From Methanobacterium sp964452085 (lineage in GTDB: Archaea > Methanobacteriota > Methanobacteria > Methanobacteriales > Methanobacteriaceae), in contig CAYVKL010000003.1 in assembly GCA_964452085.1 (NCBI GenBank), forward strand, positions 124,001 through 188,000: DNA of 64,000 bases. Reading direction: 5' to 3'. The translations under genes and the position numbers were made by a program. Numbering within the stretch: the stretch's first letter is position 1; every line of letters begins with the position of its first letter. Shown piece after piece: positions 43,326 through 54,442 of this stretch. A model generated the notes under the pieces. The model was not told where the DNA came from. It searched no databases and saw only the letters and a list, made by a program, of their open reading frames with translations.

Positions 43326-43988
43326 TTACAATTTAGCGATACTCAATAATAGTTTGTTAAAATCATCCGGAAGGTCGGCCATAGGAACATGTGAAGATGG
43401 TAGCTCAAAGTAGGTCCACCCTCCTTTAGAAGCATCCACTTTTTCTTTGGTAAAACTGGAAACATCAATAAACTCACTCTTCGTACAGCGGATATAGATT
43501 TTTTTAAGCCCTTTGATTGTCTCTTGATCGTACTGTAATTTCTCCACATATGGCGGACTCGGATCAGGCAATTCTGGCGCACCGTCTTCAGGAGGATACA
43601 CCATATTCAAGATATCAATCAAGGATTGCCCAGGATCAGGTAATGCAGAATCAAGGTAGACTAAGAGGCGAATTCTCTCGGGCATATGGTCTGCAACCCC
43701 AGTAATGACGAATCCACCATAGCTATGCCCCACGAGAATAATATCCTGCAAGTCATTATCAACAATCAGCATGCAGATCTGATTGATATGATCCGTCAGG
43801 TTGTTTGTGAATTCATCCAAGAGTGTCGGTGCAAAAGCGCGGTGCCCTGCTGACACGAGAGCATCTACGGTTCCATCCCAGTAACGGGCACCCATATAAC
43901 CATCTTCAGTGAAAATTTCTTGTCCAGATAGTTTATTCCAGGTCTTTGTTGACATGTTGCCCCCATGAACAAGAACATATGTTTCCAT
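43326..43988 (-). CDS. Alpha/beta hydrolase (esterase-like)
   Basis: A 220-residue hydrolase with VLVHGG oxyanion loop (5-10), nucleophile elbow GHSYGG (Ser89) and catalytic His200 in SSHVPM. An acid residue in the region CTKSEF (about 170) would complete the triad. It has no signal peptide, so it is cytoplasmic. Similar enzymes act as methyl esterases or small-ester hydrolases. GGGGG precedes the ATG. Its DNA looks clearly GC-richer than the genes on either side and uses codons differently, suggesting acquisition from bacteria. It lies between repeat copies 5 and 6. Confidence 0.85.
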   Translation of the reverse strand: METYVLVHGGNMSTKTWNKLSGQEIFTEDGYMGARYWDGTVDALVSAGHRAFAPTLLDEFTNNLTDHINQICMLIVDNDLQDIILVGHSYGGFVITGVADHMPERIRLLVYLDSALPDPGQSLIDILNMVYPPEDGAPELPDPSPPYVEKLQYDQETIKGLKKIYIRCTKSEFIDVSSFTKEKVDASKGGWTYFELPSSHVPMADLPDDFNKLLLSIAKL

Positions 43989-44139
43989 TCAAATACCCCC
44001 TTTTACTTCCAAGATAGATTATATCATTCTTTATAATTCTTTATAAAAAAATATTTTCAGAGCAGGAATAATATGACTGAAAGATTTTTCATAATTATAA
44101 ATTTTGCATAATAACAAAAATTTACGCCATTCCTTTAAA

Positions 44140-44216
44140 TTTAAAAGCTATGGACAGCCAACACCATCACTGCAGAGAAAGGTGTTAGCATAACGCATTT
44201 TCTAGACTAGAATAAA
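44140..44216 (+). repeat. Dispersed intergenic repeat, copy 6
   Basis: A more diverged copy between the alpha/beta hydrolase and the frameshifted gene. The core is CACTGCAGAGAAAGGTGTTAGC, with ATAACGCATT following and right arm TTCTAGACTAGAA. The left part reads TATGGACAGCC instead of CATGACC. Confidence 0.78.
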
Positions 44217-44267
44217 AATTAGGATTTTTCAAGAAAATTCAGTTATTTTTCACCAAAAAACTGTGAT

Positions 44268-44851
44268 TTGTATGTAACAGAATTAGAAGTTTTCAGACCT
44301 CCCGCACCAATAGGCATTAATCCTTACCCTATTAGCACACTATTATATCTTTTATTCAAACAATCAAAACGCTATTTTTTTGTGAAAAACAATCCAGGAT
44401 TACATAAAAAAACTCTTGACTTACAAAAACCTTATTTAAATAAATTTGCACAATTAAATCCTAAAGAATTCCTAAAACTTTTTTTCAGTCTAACAGTAGT
44501 CATTTAATTGTTGTAGCAGTCTGTTTTATTGTATTCGTAGTATATTTAAATTTTAATTTATTTAATACGATTTTATGCTCCATAGCAGTCGCAACCCCCA
44601 GTTTTTACCTATATCTTGTATGGATTATTACTAAACGCAGGAAAACTGCAGGAAAGGAATATAATAATGATTTAAAAATACTAATTCAACAAATTATCGA
44701 TCATGGCGCAGAATTTGTTCAAGTAAAAGATTTAAATCCAAAAGATTTCCCCATCAAACTTAGGCATGACGATTATACCGGTTTGAATTATGAAAAAAAA
44801 GGTAAAAATAATTATGTCGGGTTTTTTGAGAAACAAAACCCTAAATTCTAA
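44268..44851 (+). pseudogene. Frameshifted membrane-protein gene
   Basis: Two open frames make one protein of about 195 residues. The first (from TTG 44268 to a stop at 44507) gives a soluble part ending in LNPKEFLKLFF. The second frame, open from 44465 to the stop at 44849-44851, continues with two membrane helices (VVAVCFIVFVVYLNF and IAVATPSFYLYLVWI), then a cytoplasmic tail with DHGAEFVQVKDL. The switch fits a one-base change in a T7 run (44479-44485): eight T would join the frames. No ATG start is visible, so the 5' end may also be damaged. It could be a sequencing error in the homopolymer. The family is not recognised. Confidence 0.6.
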
Positions 44852-44869
44852 TTTTGATTTTTCTGTCGA

Positions 44870-44946
44870 TTTTAGGAGTTCATGACCAGATCACGCCCAG
44901 AACTGCTGAAAAAGGTTTTAGCATAACGCATTCAGGAATAGAATAT
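44870..44946 (+). repeat. Dispersed intergenic repeat, copy 7
   Basis: The most diverged full-length copy, after the frameshifted gene. The core is AACTGCTGAAAAAGGTTTTA, followed by GCATAACGCATTC and AGGAATAGAAT. The left part CATGACCAGATCACGCCC closely matches the partial copy 8. Confidence 0.75.
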
Positions 44947-45023
44947 TTGCCCTAATAATAAAATTCATTTAGATTTAGTATATTTGCGATTTTTACAAAT
45001 ATCATGTTTGAAATGTTTTAGAA

Positions 45024-45857
45024 CTATTTTAAGAATTCATGACCAGAACCCACCCTAACCTGAGGATACATCTTAATGAATTTAATTATTCTTTCCAGGG
45101 TTTCTTGTGCTATTTCCACATTCCAAGTGTAATCACTGGGTGCAACACCAAGTTCGAGATTTTCATTAATGAAACTGGCATCCATGGTGAGTAAAATAGG
45201 ACCATCTATACCATTTATTATGAAAGACATGTGCCAGGGAGTGTGTCCAGGAGTAAGGATGGCCCATAAAGATCCATCACCCAGGAGATCCACACTTGGC
45301 CCCAGAGGATCTATTGGAGAGACTTGGGAAAAGTCAATTTCAAATAATTCTTCCAATCCATCCAGAAAATCTCCATGAATTTCTGGATGATATTCACTAT
45401 ATTCTCCCTTAGAAATAACATATGGAATATTTTGGGGAAGTTCTCTAACTCCTGCAGCATGATCAGCATGTAAATGACTTAAAAACACCATTTTGAGATT
45501 TAAATTATGCTGTAAAACATGATGGGAAATATTTTCAGCCTTATCCTGTTTAAACGCATCAACTGAAGATCCTTCCAATCCCCCCAACGGATCATCAAAG
45601 TAAGATAAATCTAAACCTGTATCCAAAAGAAAATCTCCCTTCTGTTCATGATGAACACCATGAGCAAGTATGGGAACTTCAATTTCTTCATCAAAAATAT
45701 CCTTACCACAAGGATGATCAGGGTTGATGGTACCCTTTTTGTTGATTAATACGGACCCTGTTTGGAAACTCAAAACTGAAATGGGACGAGGATTTTGAAA
45801 GATTTCATCCCAATTATGTTTCAAATTTTTTCTAAATTGAAAAGGTAAAATTTTCAT
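45024..45857 (-). CDS. MBL-fold hydrolase, N-acyl-homoserine lactonase-like
   Basis: A 277-residue metallo-beta-lactamase-fold enzyme with a full dinuclear metal set: HLHADH (128-133), H205 in TPGHTPWH, D226 in TMDAS and H273 in GSGHE. The order and spacing fit AiiA-like lactonases and related hydrolases. An N-terminal extension of about 60 residues precedes the core. Substrate could be a lactone or another ester; quorum-quenching activity in a methanogen would be inference. The last 14 codons overlap a sequence resembling the left half of the dispersed repeat. The ribosome site is weak. Confidence 0.85.
   Translation of the reverse strand: MKILPFQFRKNLKHNWDEIFQNPRPISVLSFQTGSVLINKKGTINPDHPCGKDIFDEEIEVPILAHGVHHEQKGDFLLDTGLDLSYFDDPLGGLEGSSVDAFKQDKAENISHHVLQHNLNLKMVFLSHLHADHAAGVRELPQNIPYVISKGEYSEYHPEIHGDFLDGLEELFEIDFSQVSPIDPLGPSVDLLGDGSLWAILTPGHTPWHMSFIINGIDGPILLTMDASFINENLELGVAPSDYTWNVEIAQETLERIIKFIKMYPQVRVGSGHEFLK
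45027..45068 (+). repeat. Partial copy 8 of the dispersed repeat, overlapping the MBL gene end
   Basis: TTTTAAGAATTCATGACCAG and the following CCCACCCTA match the left half of copies 3, 5 and 7, then similarity stops before the conserved core. On the minus strand the same bases encode the C-terminal GSGHEFLK of the MBL enzyme, including a metal-binding His. It may be a fused repeat end or chance likeness. Confidence 0.45.
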
Positions 45858-46108
45858 CTTAACTGATTCTCAGTTTTTAATAACTAATTAAATTATAAGG
45901 ATAGTAGATTTTTCTTATCCTAATATATTATCCAAATTTAAATAAGTATAACTAAAGAGTGCAGGCGCTGGGCCCAATCTATCAAATTTAAATAATGCTT
46001 AGGATCAAATTCTCTCATATCTTATTAGTTTAGATAGGGTTTTAGATAGGGTTAAAATACCTTTAGATTAAATGAGTAAATAGAATACTAATAAAGGGTA
46101 GTGAAATA

Positions 46109-46969
46109 TTGAGTGAGAACGGGCCCCCAAAACTCAGAAAACCAGGAAAGGATAACCAAAAAGAGGAAGGTTCATCTAAATTCAAAAAACCAGATACTAA
46201 TATCAGGGAGAAGTTAAGTTCTCTTAACCTTAAAAAACATGAAAAAACCATTACAAATACTGTTTCTTCCATTAAATCAAAAACCCAAAGAGATAAAGAG
46301 GATAAAAAAGGGCCTTTAAAAATTAGAACGCCCCCAACAGAAGGAAAAGAGAAATCCAGATCTAAAAATCTCAAGGAAACTTCTCAAATCCTACGCAATA
46401 GACCAATTTTAAGCTTTATAGGCGTTATTATTCTAATTATTCTTATTGTTGCTGTTGCTTTATGGGCAATGGGTGATCAACCCCCTATAAACTCAACCAA
46501 CAACTCCACTAACCAAACAACTATTCAAAAAAATCATTTTGCCAATGGAAACATATCTTTTGATTATCCTGAAGGTTGGAATGTAACCAACAACAGCAAT
46601 AACAGCAATAGTCAGTACACGCTTATAACTACTGTTTCAAAAGATGAAAATAACAGTTTTTCCATCTTCAGACAGGCTTTAGGAAATCAGAACTTCACAT
46701 ACTTGGTAGGTTCCTGGAGATCAAATATATTGAAAAATGGGATGATATACTATGAAGGTGATCTGACCATTGACAATACCACAGCATATGAACTGGAGGC
46801 AAACTATAAACCCAGCGATAAAGTATTCACCACCAGGGGAATTGCCTTCCAAAAGAATGATTCAGTTTACTTTATAATTTTCGTCTTTGACAGACCTCTT
46901 TTAGACTTTAAAAACGAAATGGATAAAGTTATAAACAGTTTTCACGTTATAGAAAGGCCTCAAAAGTGA
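46109..46969 (+). CDS. Anchored PsbP-like surface protein
   Basis: A 286-residue protein: a highly charged, Lys-rich cytoplasmic part (1-95), one membrane helix (about 100-122, PILSFIGVIILIILIVAVAL), an Asn/Thr-rich linker with N-x-T/S sequons, then a PsbP-related outer domain (from about 140, FANGNISFDYPEGWNV to the end). Such domains are common on Methanobacterium surface proteins and bind unknown partners. The basic tail may contact membrane lipids or nucleic acid. The start is TTG with a poor ribosome site. It stands alone before PaaK. Confidence 0.75.
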   Translation: MSENGPPKLRKPGKDNQKEEGSSKFKKPDTNIREKLSSLNLKKHEKTITNTVSSIKSKTQRDKEDKKGPLKIRTPPTEGKEKSRSKNLKETSQILRNRPILSFIGVIILIILIVAVALWAMGDQPPINSTNNSTNQTTIQKNHFANGNISFDYPEGWNVTNNSNNSNSQYTLITTVSKDENNSFSIFRQALGNQNFTYLVGSWRSNILKNGMIYYEGDLTIDNTTAYELEANYKPSDKVFTTRGIAFQKNDSVYFIIFVFDRPLLDFKNEMDKVINSFHVIERPQK

Positions 46970-47005
46970 TCTAATAAAAAAAATGGACTGGTCGGGTAGA
47001 TTGAC

Positions 47006-48304
47006 ATGATCTGGAATGAGAAAATTGAATGCGCATCTAGAGATGACATGAAAAAACTGCAACTTGAAAGATTGCAAGATGTGGTTAAACGGGCATATGA
47101 AAACGTGCCTTATTACAAGAAACGCCTTGATGATGAGGGCATTAAACCAGAGGATATTAAAACACTGGATGATATCAAAAAACTACCATTAACTACTAAA
47201 GATGATCTGCGGGCTGCCTATCCTTTTGGAATGTTCGCAGTTCCCCGTCGTGAGATAGTGGAAGTTCACACATCCTCTGGAACCACAGGCAAACCAACTG
47301 TATCCGGATACACTAAAGAAGATATTAAAATCTGGAGTGAAGTCATGGCCAGAGGTTTAACCATGTTCGGACTCACTGAAGATGACATTATCCAGAACAC
47401 ACACGGTTATGGGCTTTTCACAGGCGGTTTTGGAGTGCATTATGGTGCACAAAATATAGGCGCCACAGTAATTCCCATTTCAACGGGACAAACCCGCAGG
47501 CAAATTGAAATAATGAAGGACTTCGCAACCACAGTACTTATTGTTACACCGTCTTATGGGCTTTATCTGGCAGAGGTTGCTAAAGAAGAAGGGATAAAAA
47601 AAGAAGATCTCAATCTGAAATCAATTGGTTTCGGAGCTGAAATGTGGACTGAAGAAATGAGACAGGAGATTCAAAAACGATTCAATGCTCCAGCATACAA
47701 TATTTACGGGTTAACTGAAATTATGGGGCCTGGAGTTGCACTGGAATGCCCGGAACAGGACGGACTACATGTGATGGATGATCATTTCTTCCCTGAGATA
47801 ATTGATTCAGAAACCATGGAAGTTTTACCAGATGGGGAAAAGGGAGAACTGGTTCTTACTACTTTAACCCGCCATGGAATGCCTATTATTCGTTTTAGAA
47901 CCAAAGATGTAACCAGTCTAAAAAATGGAACTTGTGGCTGTGGAAGGACACATGTGAAAATGGAACGCATCACTGGAAGAACCGATGACATGCTTAAAAT
48001 CAGGGGCGTGGCAGTTTTCCCATCGCAGATAGAGAAAGCACTTCTGAAGATGGATGGTATCGAGCCACACTACCAAATCATTGTAACCAGACCCCATCAC
48101 CTGGATGAACTGGAAGTTCAAGTGGAAACATCCCCTGAACTCTTTTCAGATGAAGTTAAGGAACTCGTGGGAATCAAGAAGAAAATAGAGAATTTCATTC
48201 ACAATGAAATTGGTTTGAGAGTTGATGTTACCCTGGTGGAACCAAAAACACTTCCACGCAGTGAGGGAAAAGCTGTTAGAGTTATTGATAAAAGAGAATT
48301 GTAG
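47006..48304 (+). CDS. Phenylacetate-CoA ligase (PaaK family)
   Basis: A 432-residue adenylate-forming enzyme. The ATP motif is SSGTTGKPT (about 92-100), followed by a YGLTEIMGPG motif (about 235) and the C-terminal adenylation hinge region RITGRTDDMLKIRG (about 320-335). It activates aryl acids such as phenylacetate or indoleacetate to CoA thioesters. The next gene is an ACT-domain protein, and the neighbouring minus-strand genes encode indolepyruvate oxidoreductase, which can reductively carboxylate aryl-acetyl-CoA to aryl-pyruvate. Together they form a salvage route to aromatic amino acids (established for methanogens, inferred here). Confidence 0.9.
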   Translation: MIWNEKIECASRDDMKKLQLERLQDVVKRAYENVPYYKKRLDDEGIKPEDIKTLDDIKKLPLTTKDDLRAAYPFGMFAVPRREIVEVHTSSGTTGKPTVSGYTKEDIKIWSEVMARGLTMFGLTEDDIIQNTHGYGLFTGGFGVHYGAQNIGATVIPISTGQTRRQIEIMKDFATTVLIVTPSYGLYLAEVAKEEGIKKEDLNLKSIGFGAEMWTEEMRQEIQKRFNAPAYNIYGLTEIMGPGVALECPEQDGLHVMDDHFFPEIIDSETMEVLPDGEKGELVLTTLTRHGMPIIRFRTKDVTSLKNGTCGCGRTHVKMERITGRTDDMLKIRGVAVFPSQIEKALLKMDGIEPHYQIIVTRPHHLDELEVQVETSPELFSDEVKELVGIKKKIENFIHNEIGLRVDVTLVEPKTLPRSEGKAVRVIDKREL

Positions 48305-48319
48305 AAGGGGGATTGACTA

Positions 48320-48751
<432 letters not shown>

Positions 48752-48856
48752 TTAAATAATATTCCAGGGTTTATATGTGATAAACATACATTCCTATCTT
48801 TTTTCTATTTTTATTTGGTTTAAAATCAAAAAATAATTATATTTCCAATACCACGA

Positions 48857-49345
48857 TTAATGTTCAGATAAAAAATTGATAACATCATCAATAAATTTTA
48901 ATGTTCCGCTCTCTATTTTTTTGTTTAAAATTTTTAAATCACTAAAATCAGGATCATCTACTAAAATTGACTCTATAATAGAATCAACTCCCTTTATTGT
49001 CGATGGTATATGGTATGTTTCCCAAGCACTTTCTTTAAACAATTTCCAGTACTTATTTTGAATTTTTTTATTATTTCCTGCTAACCAAACTTCAAATCGT
49101 AAGGGGTCATATGTTAAAACTATGGCAATTTTCAATTTTTGATTTTTCAATGATTTTGGAGAGAAGGAAAAATAGGTCATATCCATATATCCCTGATAAA
49201 TACTGGATATAAAGTATTCAGGATATTTATTTTTAAGATGCACTCTCAAATCCATTATATATCCCATCAATCCTTTGTATGCCTCCTGGATGTAACCCTT
49301 TTCTAACTCTTTTCTATATTCCGGGATACATTCATGAAATTCCAT
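48857..49345 (-). CDS. DUF7000-like protein (162 aa)
   Basis: A 162-residue soluble protein with aromatic-rich strands (YQGYMDMTYFSFSP, then IAIVLTYDPLRFEVWLAG) and a helical C-terminal half. I believe it belongs to a DUF7000-type family seen in methanogens and clostridia; no function is known to me. It is co-directional with iorBA and lies 54 bp upstream-to-downstream of the iorB stop, so it could be a distal operon member. No catalytic motif is visible. Confidence 0.65.
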   Translation of the reverse strand: MEFHECIPEYRKELEKGYIQEAYKGLMGYIMDLRVHLKNKYPEYFISSIYQGYMDMTYFSFSPKSLKNQKLKIAIVLTYDPLRFEVWLAGNNKKIQNKYWKLFKESAWETYHIPSTIKGVDSIIESILVDDPDFSDLKILNKKIESGTLKFIDDVINFLSEH

Positions 49346-49398
49346 TTAATCACCCTACCCAACAATATTTTAGAATTCTAATCTAAATATAAAAAATC

Positions 49399-49998
49399 CT
49401 ATTTAATATTGGATGAACAAACCCTATATCCTTCCTCAAATGCATTCATATTTATAGGTATACTCTTTTCTGGTAGATTATCCTGCATAGATTTTATGAT
49501 AATTTCTTTATCCAGTGGAAATCCGGGTACTGCAGCTGCACCGCCCAACATGACCATGTTAACTGATAAGATATGGCCTGCTTTCTTGGCTATTCCTTCA
49601 GCATCCATGGAAATAACATTTTTGGCATGGTTTTTTAGATCGCCCTGAATTACGGCCAAATCCGGATAAGGGTATTCACTTTGCCTTATATTGAAAGGAT
49701 AAATGGGAGCCGTATTCATAACCACATATGTGTCATTGTTTATCATGTTAATTGCTCTGAGTGCTTCCAATGGTTCGAAAGCCAGTAAAAGGTTTGTTTT
49801 TCCTTCTTCAATGAGTGGACTGTGGGAGTCCCCAATCTTCATCTGGGTGGATACCACTCCCCCTCTCTGAGCCATACCATGAATTTCACCTACTACCACG
49901 GGTAAATCTTTTTTCATGGCTGCTTCACCCATTATCATGGATGTTTTTATAATTCCCTGGCCACCAACTCCGGAAATGTAAATATTATAGGGATGCAT
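49399..49998 (-). CDS. iorB: Indolepyruvate ferredoxin oxidoreductase, beta subunit
   Basis: A 199-residue gamma-type oxidoreductase domain: GVGGQGIIKT (11-20) binds the cofactor-side partner, and GEIHGMAQRGG (38-48) is the family signature. With IorA it oxidatively decarboxylates aryl-pyruvates to aryl-acetyl-CoA with ferredoxin as acceptor, or runs in reverse for biosynthesis. The ATG has GGAGGAGG inside the end of iorA and starts 3 nt after the iorA stop, so translation is coupled. Direction of flux is probably biosynthetic in a methanogen (inference). Confidence 0.92.
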   Translation of the reverse strand: MHPYNIYISGVGGQGIIKTSMIMGEAAMKKDLPVVVGEIHGMAQRGGVVSTQMKIGDSHSPLIEEGKTNLLLAFEPLEALRAINMINNDTYVVMNTAPIYPFNIRQSEYPYPDLAVIQGDLKNHAKNVISMDAEGIAKKAGHILSVNMVMLGGAAAVPGFPLDKEIIIKSMQDNLPEKSIPINMNAFEEGYRVCSSNIK

Positions 49999-50001
49999 TG
50001 T

Positions 50002-51942
<1,941 letters not shown>

Positions 51943-52178
51943 GGTATCTTTCCTAATAATGTAAAGGTGTTTAAACTAATTTAGATTGATGAAAATATTG
52001 ATTTTATTCTAATTATCCCAATTAACTGTTAAAACAGATTTTTTTTAAACTAATAATTCATTTGATAATGTCACCATAACCTGAAATAGAATTATAATCG
52101 AACTACACTGTTTTTAATATTCGATAATATTATAGTTTAGGTTTTATGTTTTTTTAATTTAGCAATATTTATGTTTTA

Positions 52179-54320
52179 TTAACCGAATATTTGATGGTAA
52201 AGTGAACTATTTGAGGGTATTAATGGCAAGTAAACTGCAGATGGGTATTTTTCATCGTGGTAAATTGTTTGGTGAGCTATTTGTTGCTGCGTATCAGTAG
52301 CAATAGGATTACCAGTATTTGAGTTGGGTTGTAGCATTGGATAAGCACTGGAAGAAATTTCCAAGCGTATTTTATGTCCTTTTAAGAAAACATGCCCTAT
52401 GTCAAAAAGTTCAATGCGATATTTTTCAATTTTACCAGGTTCCAGAAGAACTTCCTTGTCAAATCCTTGCCTGAATCTGGCTCTGATTGCCCCCCCACAT
52501 TCTTCAGGCCCTAAATTTATGGCAGTACCATTGGGGTACACATCAAGAACTCTAGCAATGAAGTCAGTGTCCTTAACATCACTGGCTGCGTATAATTCCA
52601 CAAAAACAGGACCAAGTACCATTACTGGTTCCTCCAATGTATTAGTAGTGTAAACCAGGACATCAGAACGGTTTTCAGTACTAATACAGTTTACAGCGTA
52701 GCTTCCCATAGCAACTGATCTGGGGTTAGCAGGGTCATAAGTATAACTATCAGATGTGGCATTGTTAGTTGCATTTGTGTTATTATTGTAGATATCTTTA
52801 GAACTATCACTCCATTCTAAAAAGCCATTACCACCTAAAGTATTCGCCTGACCACCACTTACAAGATAAAGCGGAGTTATATTCATATCAACAGTAGGAT
52901 AGCTGTTGAGATTTATCCATTTACTTAAACCCGTGAGATAAACTGTTACCCTTGATAAATTGGATTTATTGTTTGAACTAATATTAGAACCATTGAGTAA
53001 ATTAATTGTTGAATTGTCATTGAGCGAATTATTATTGGTTTGGCTGGTTGTATTTTTAAGGTAAAGGTCAAAAAATGCCAGGTGATTGTCTAAAACTTCA
53101 ACTTGAGCTCCTGGAACCGGCAAATCACCAATTTGTGAAAGTTGGGCTACTGGTTCGAAGGTTCCTGAGTGAATCCACGGCCCAATAACCAAATAATCGT
53201 TATTTCCAGTGGTAGAATTCTTTTTAATTCCATTCCAGTAGAAAAGTGCTCCAGGCTGGTCAGTGTCAAACCATCCACAGGTAGTCATAGTGGGAAGATC
53301 AATCGTGGTAAAATCCTTTTCTGTGAATTGGATCTGCTTCCAGTAATCATCCAATGTAGGATGTTCCAGGAATTGGCGATAAAGTGGGACCTGAGTTCCT
53401 GTAACTTCATCAGCAGTAATTAATGGCCTGTGGTTAAACACAGGTGTCCAGTTAATATTTTGGGTGTTTAGGTTCTGATTACGACCATTGTTTTGTAATG
53501 TCCATGGAAGTGCCCATCCCATGTAGAAAACCCCTCCAATGGAGGGAATTTCCTCCATGTATCTCCCTGTAGCTGCAGTGGGTGCTATACATACAAGATG
53601 TGGTGGTTTTTCCCTGGCAGCCAGCCACTGATCGGCTCCCATATATGAAAATCCCATCATACCCACTCTTCCATTGGACCATGATTGATTAGCAGTCCAT
53701 TCTATGGTATCATAACCATCCTGCCCTTCCTGGAAGAGGAAGTTGAAATTTCCCTGTGAATCTCCTTTACCTCGAACGTCCTGAACCATGAAGACATAAC
53801 CTTGTTTTGCAAAGTATTCACCCATTCCGGTGTAGTTCATATAAGCCGCACTCCTGCCATAGGGTGTGCGTATCAATATTACAGGGTATTTTCCATCCTG
53901 CTGGGGCAACCAAACATCAGAGATCAGTTTAACACCATCTCGCAGCGGGGTTTCCAACCCTAAAATGTTTTTTACTGTGTAATTCATTGGTGCAGTTGAG
54001 TTGTTGTTGGTTTCAGTGCCGTTGGAATTTGATTTAACTGTTAAATTAGTCTTATTACTAGTTACATTAGTTTGATTTAGATTAGTCTGATTACCAGTTA
54101 AATTAGTCTGGTTTAAATTAGTCTGATTAGATTTTAACTGATTAGTAGTGTTATTCTGAGTTAGATTTTCCACATTTTGGTTAGTAGCATTAGAAGACGG
54201 ATTGGTAATAGACCCATTAAGTATTGAGGTTTGATTTTCTTCAATCAAAACCACACCAAATAAAACACCAAAAAAAGCGACTAATGATATTAATACTATT
54301 GCAAATGGAGTTTCTTTCAT
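52179..54320 (-). CDS. CocE/NonD-family surface hydrolase
   Basis: A 713-residue secreted or anchored enzyme. The hydrophobic N-terminus (6-25) is followed by about 90 residues of repeated Asn-Gln-Thr-Asn-Leu units with many N-glycosylation sequons. The alpha/beta hydrolase domain has RTPYGRS and VMVQDVRGKGDS-type loops and the nucleophile elbow GFSYMG. The C-terminal jelly-roll of X-Pro dipeptidyl-peptidases includes VFLKGHKIRLEISSSAYP. Family members hydrolyse acyl-peptides or esters. The ATG at 54320 follows GGGGGG; a GTG 12 nt earlier is in frame. It probably works on the cell surface. Confidence 0.85.
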   Translation of the reverse strand: MKETPFAIVLISLVAFFGVLFGVVLIEENQTSILNGSITNPSSNATNQNVENLTQNNTTNQLKSNQTNLNQTNLTGNQTNLNQTNVTSNKTNLTVKSNSNGTETNNNSTAPMNYTVKNILGLETPLRDGVKLISDVWLPQQDGKYPVILIRTPYGRSAAYMNYTGMGEYFAKQGYVFMVQDVRGKGDSQGNFNFLFQEGQDGYDTIEWTANQSWSNGRVGMMGFSYMGADQWLAAREKPPHLVCIAPTAATGRYMEEIPSIGGVFYMGWALPWTLQNNGRNQNLNTQNINWTPVFNHRPLITADEVTGTQVPLYRQFLEHPTLDDYWKQIQFTEKDFTTIDLPTMTTCGWFDTDQPGALFYWNGIKKNSTTGNNDYLVIGPWIHSGTFEPVAQLSQIGDLPVPGAQVEVLDNHLAFFDLYLKNTTSQTNNNSLNDNSTINLLNGSNISSNNKSNLSRVTVYLTGLSKWINLNSYPTVDMNITPLYLVSGGQANTLGGNGFLEWSDSSKDIYNNNTNATNNATSDSYTYDPANPRSVAMGSYAVNCISTENRSDVLVYTTNTLEEPVMVLGPVFVELYAASDVKDTDFIARVLDVYPNGTAINLGPEECGGAIRARFRQGFDKEVLLEPGKIEKYRIELFDIGHVFLKGHKIRLEISSSAYPMLQPNSNTGNPIATDTQQQIAHQTIYHDEKYPSAVYLPLIPSNSSLYHQIFG

Positions 54321-54442
54321 TATTCCCCCCACTTATAAGTCCTTTGAAGTAAATTAATGTGTGAAAATATGATGACGATAATTCTATTGATAATGTTTCG
54401 TAATTAAAAGGTTATTTGATGGTTCTATTATAATTAACTCTA

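Noticed and set aside
33651..45068. Classical integron with attC sites
   Set aside because: GCATAAC resembles half of an attC core (6 of 7 bases), but no matching GTTRRRY partner is found at the other end of the repeat and no IntI-like gene is present. The genes also face both ways.
33651..45068. CRISPR array
   Set aside because: Repeats are separated by hundreds to thousands of bases containing whole genes, not by short spacers, and no cas gene is seen.
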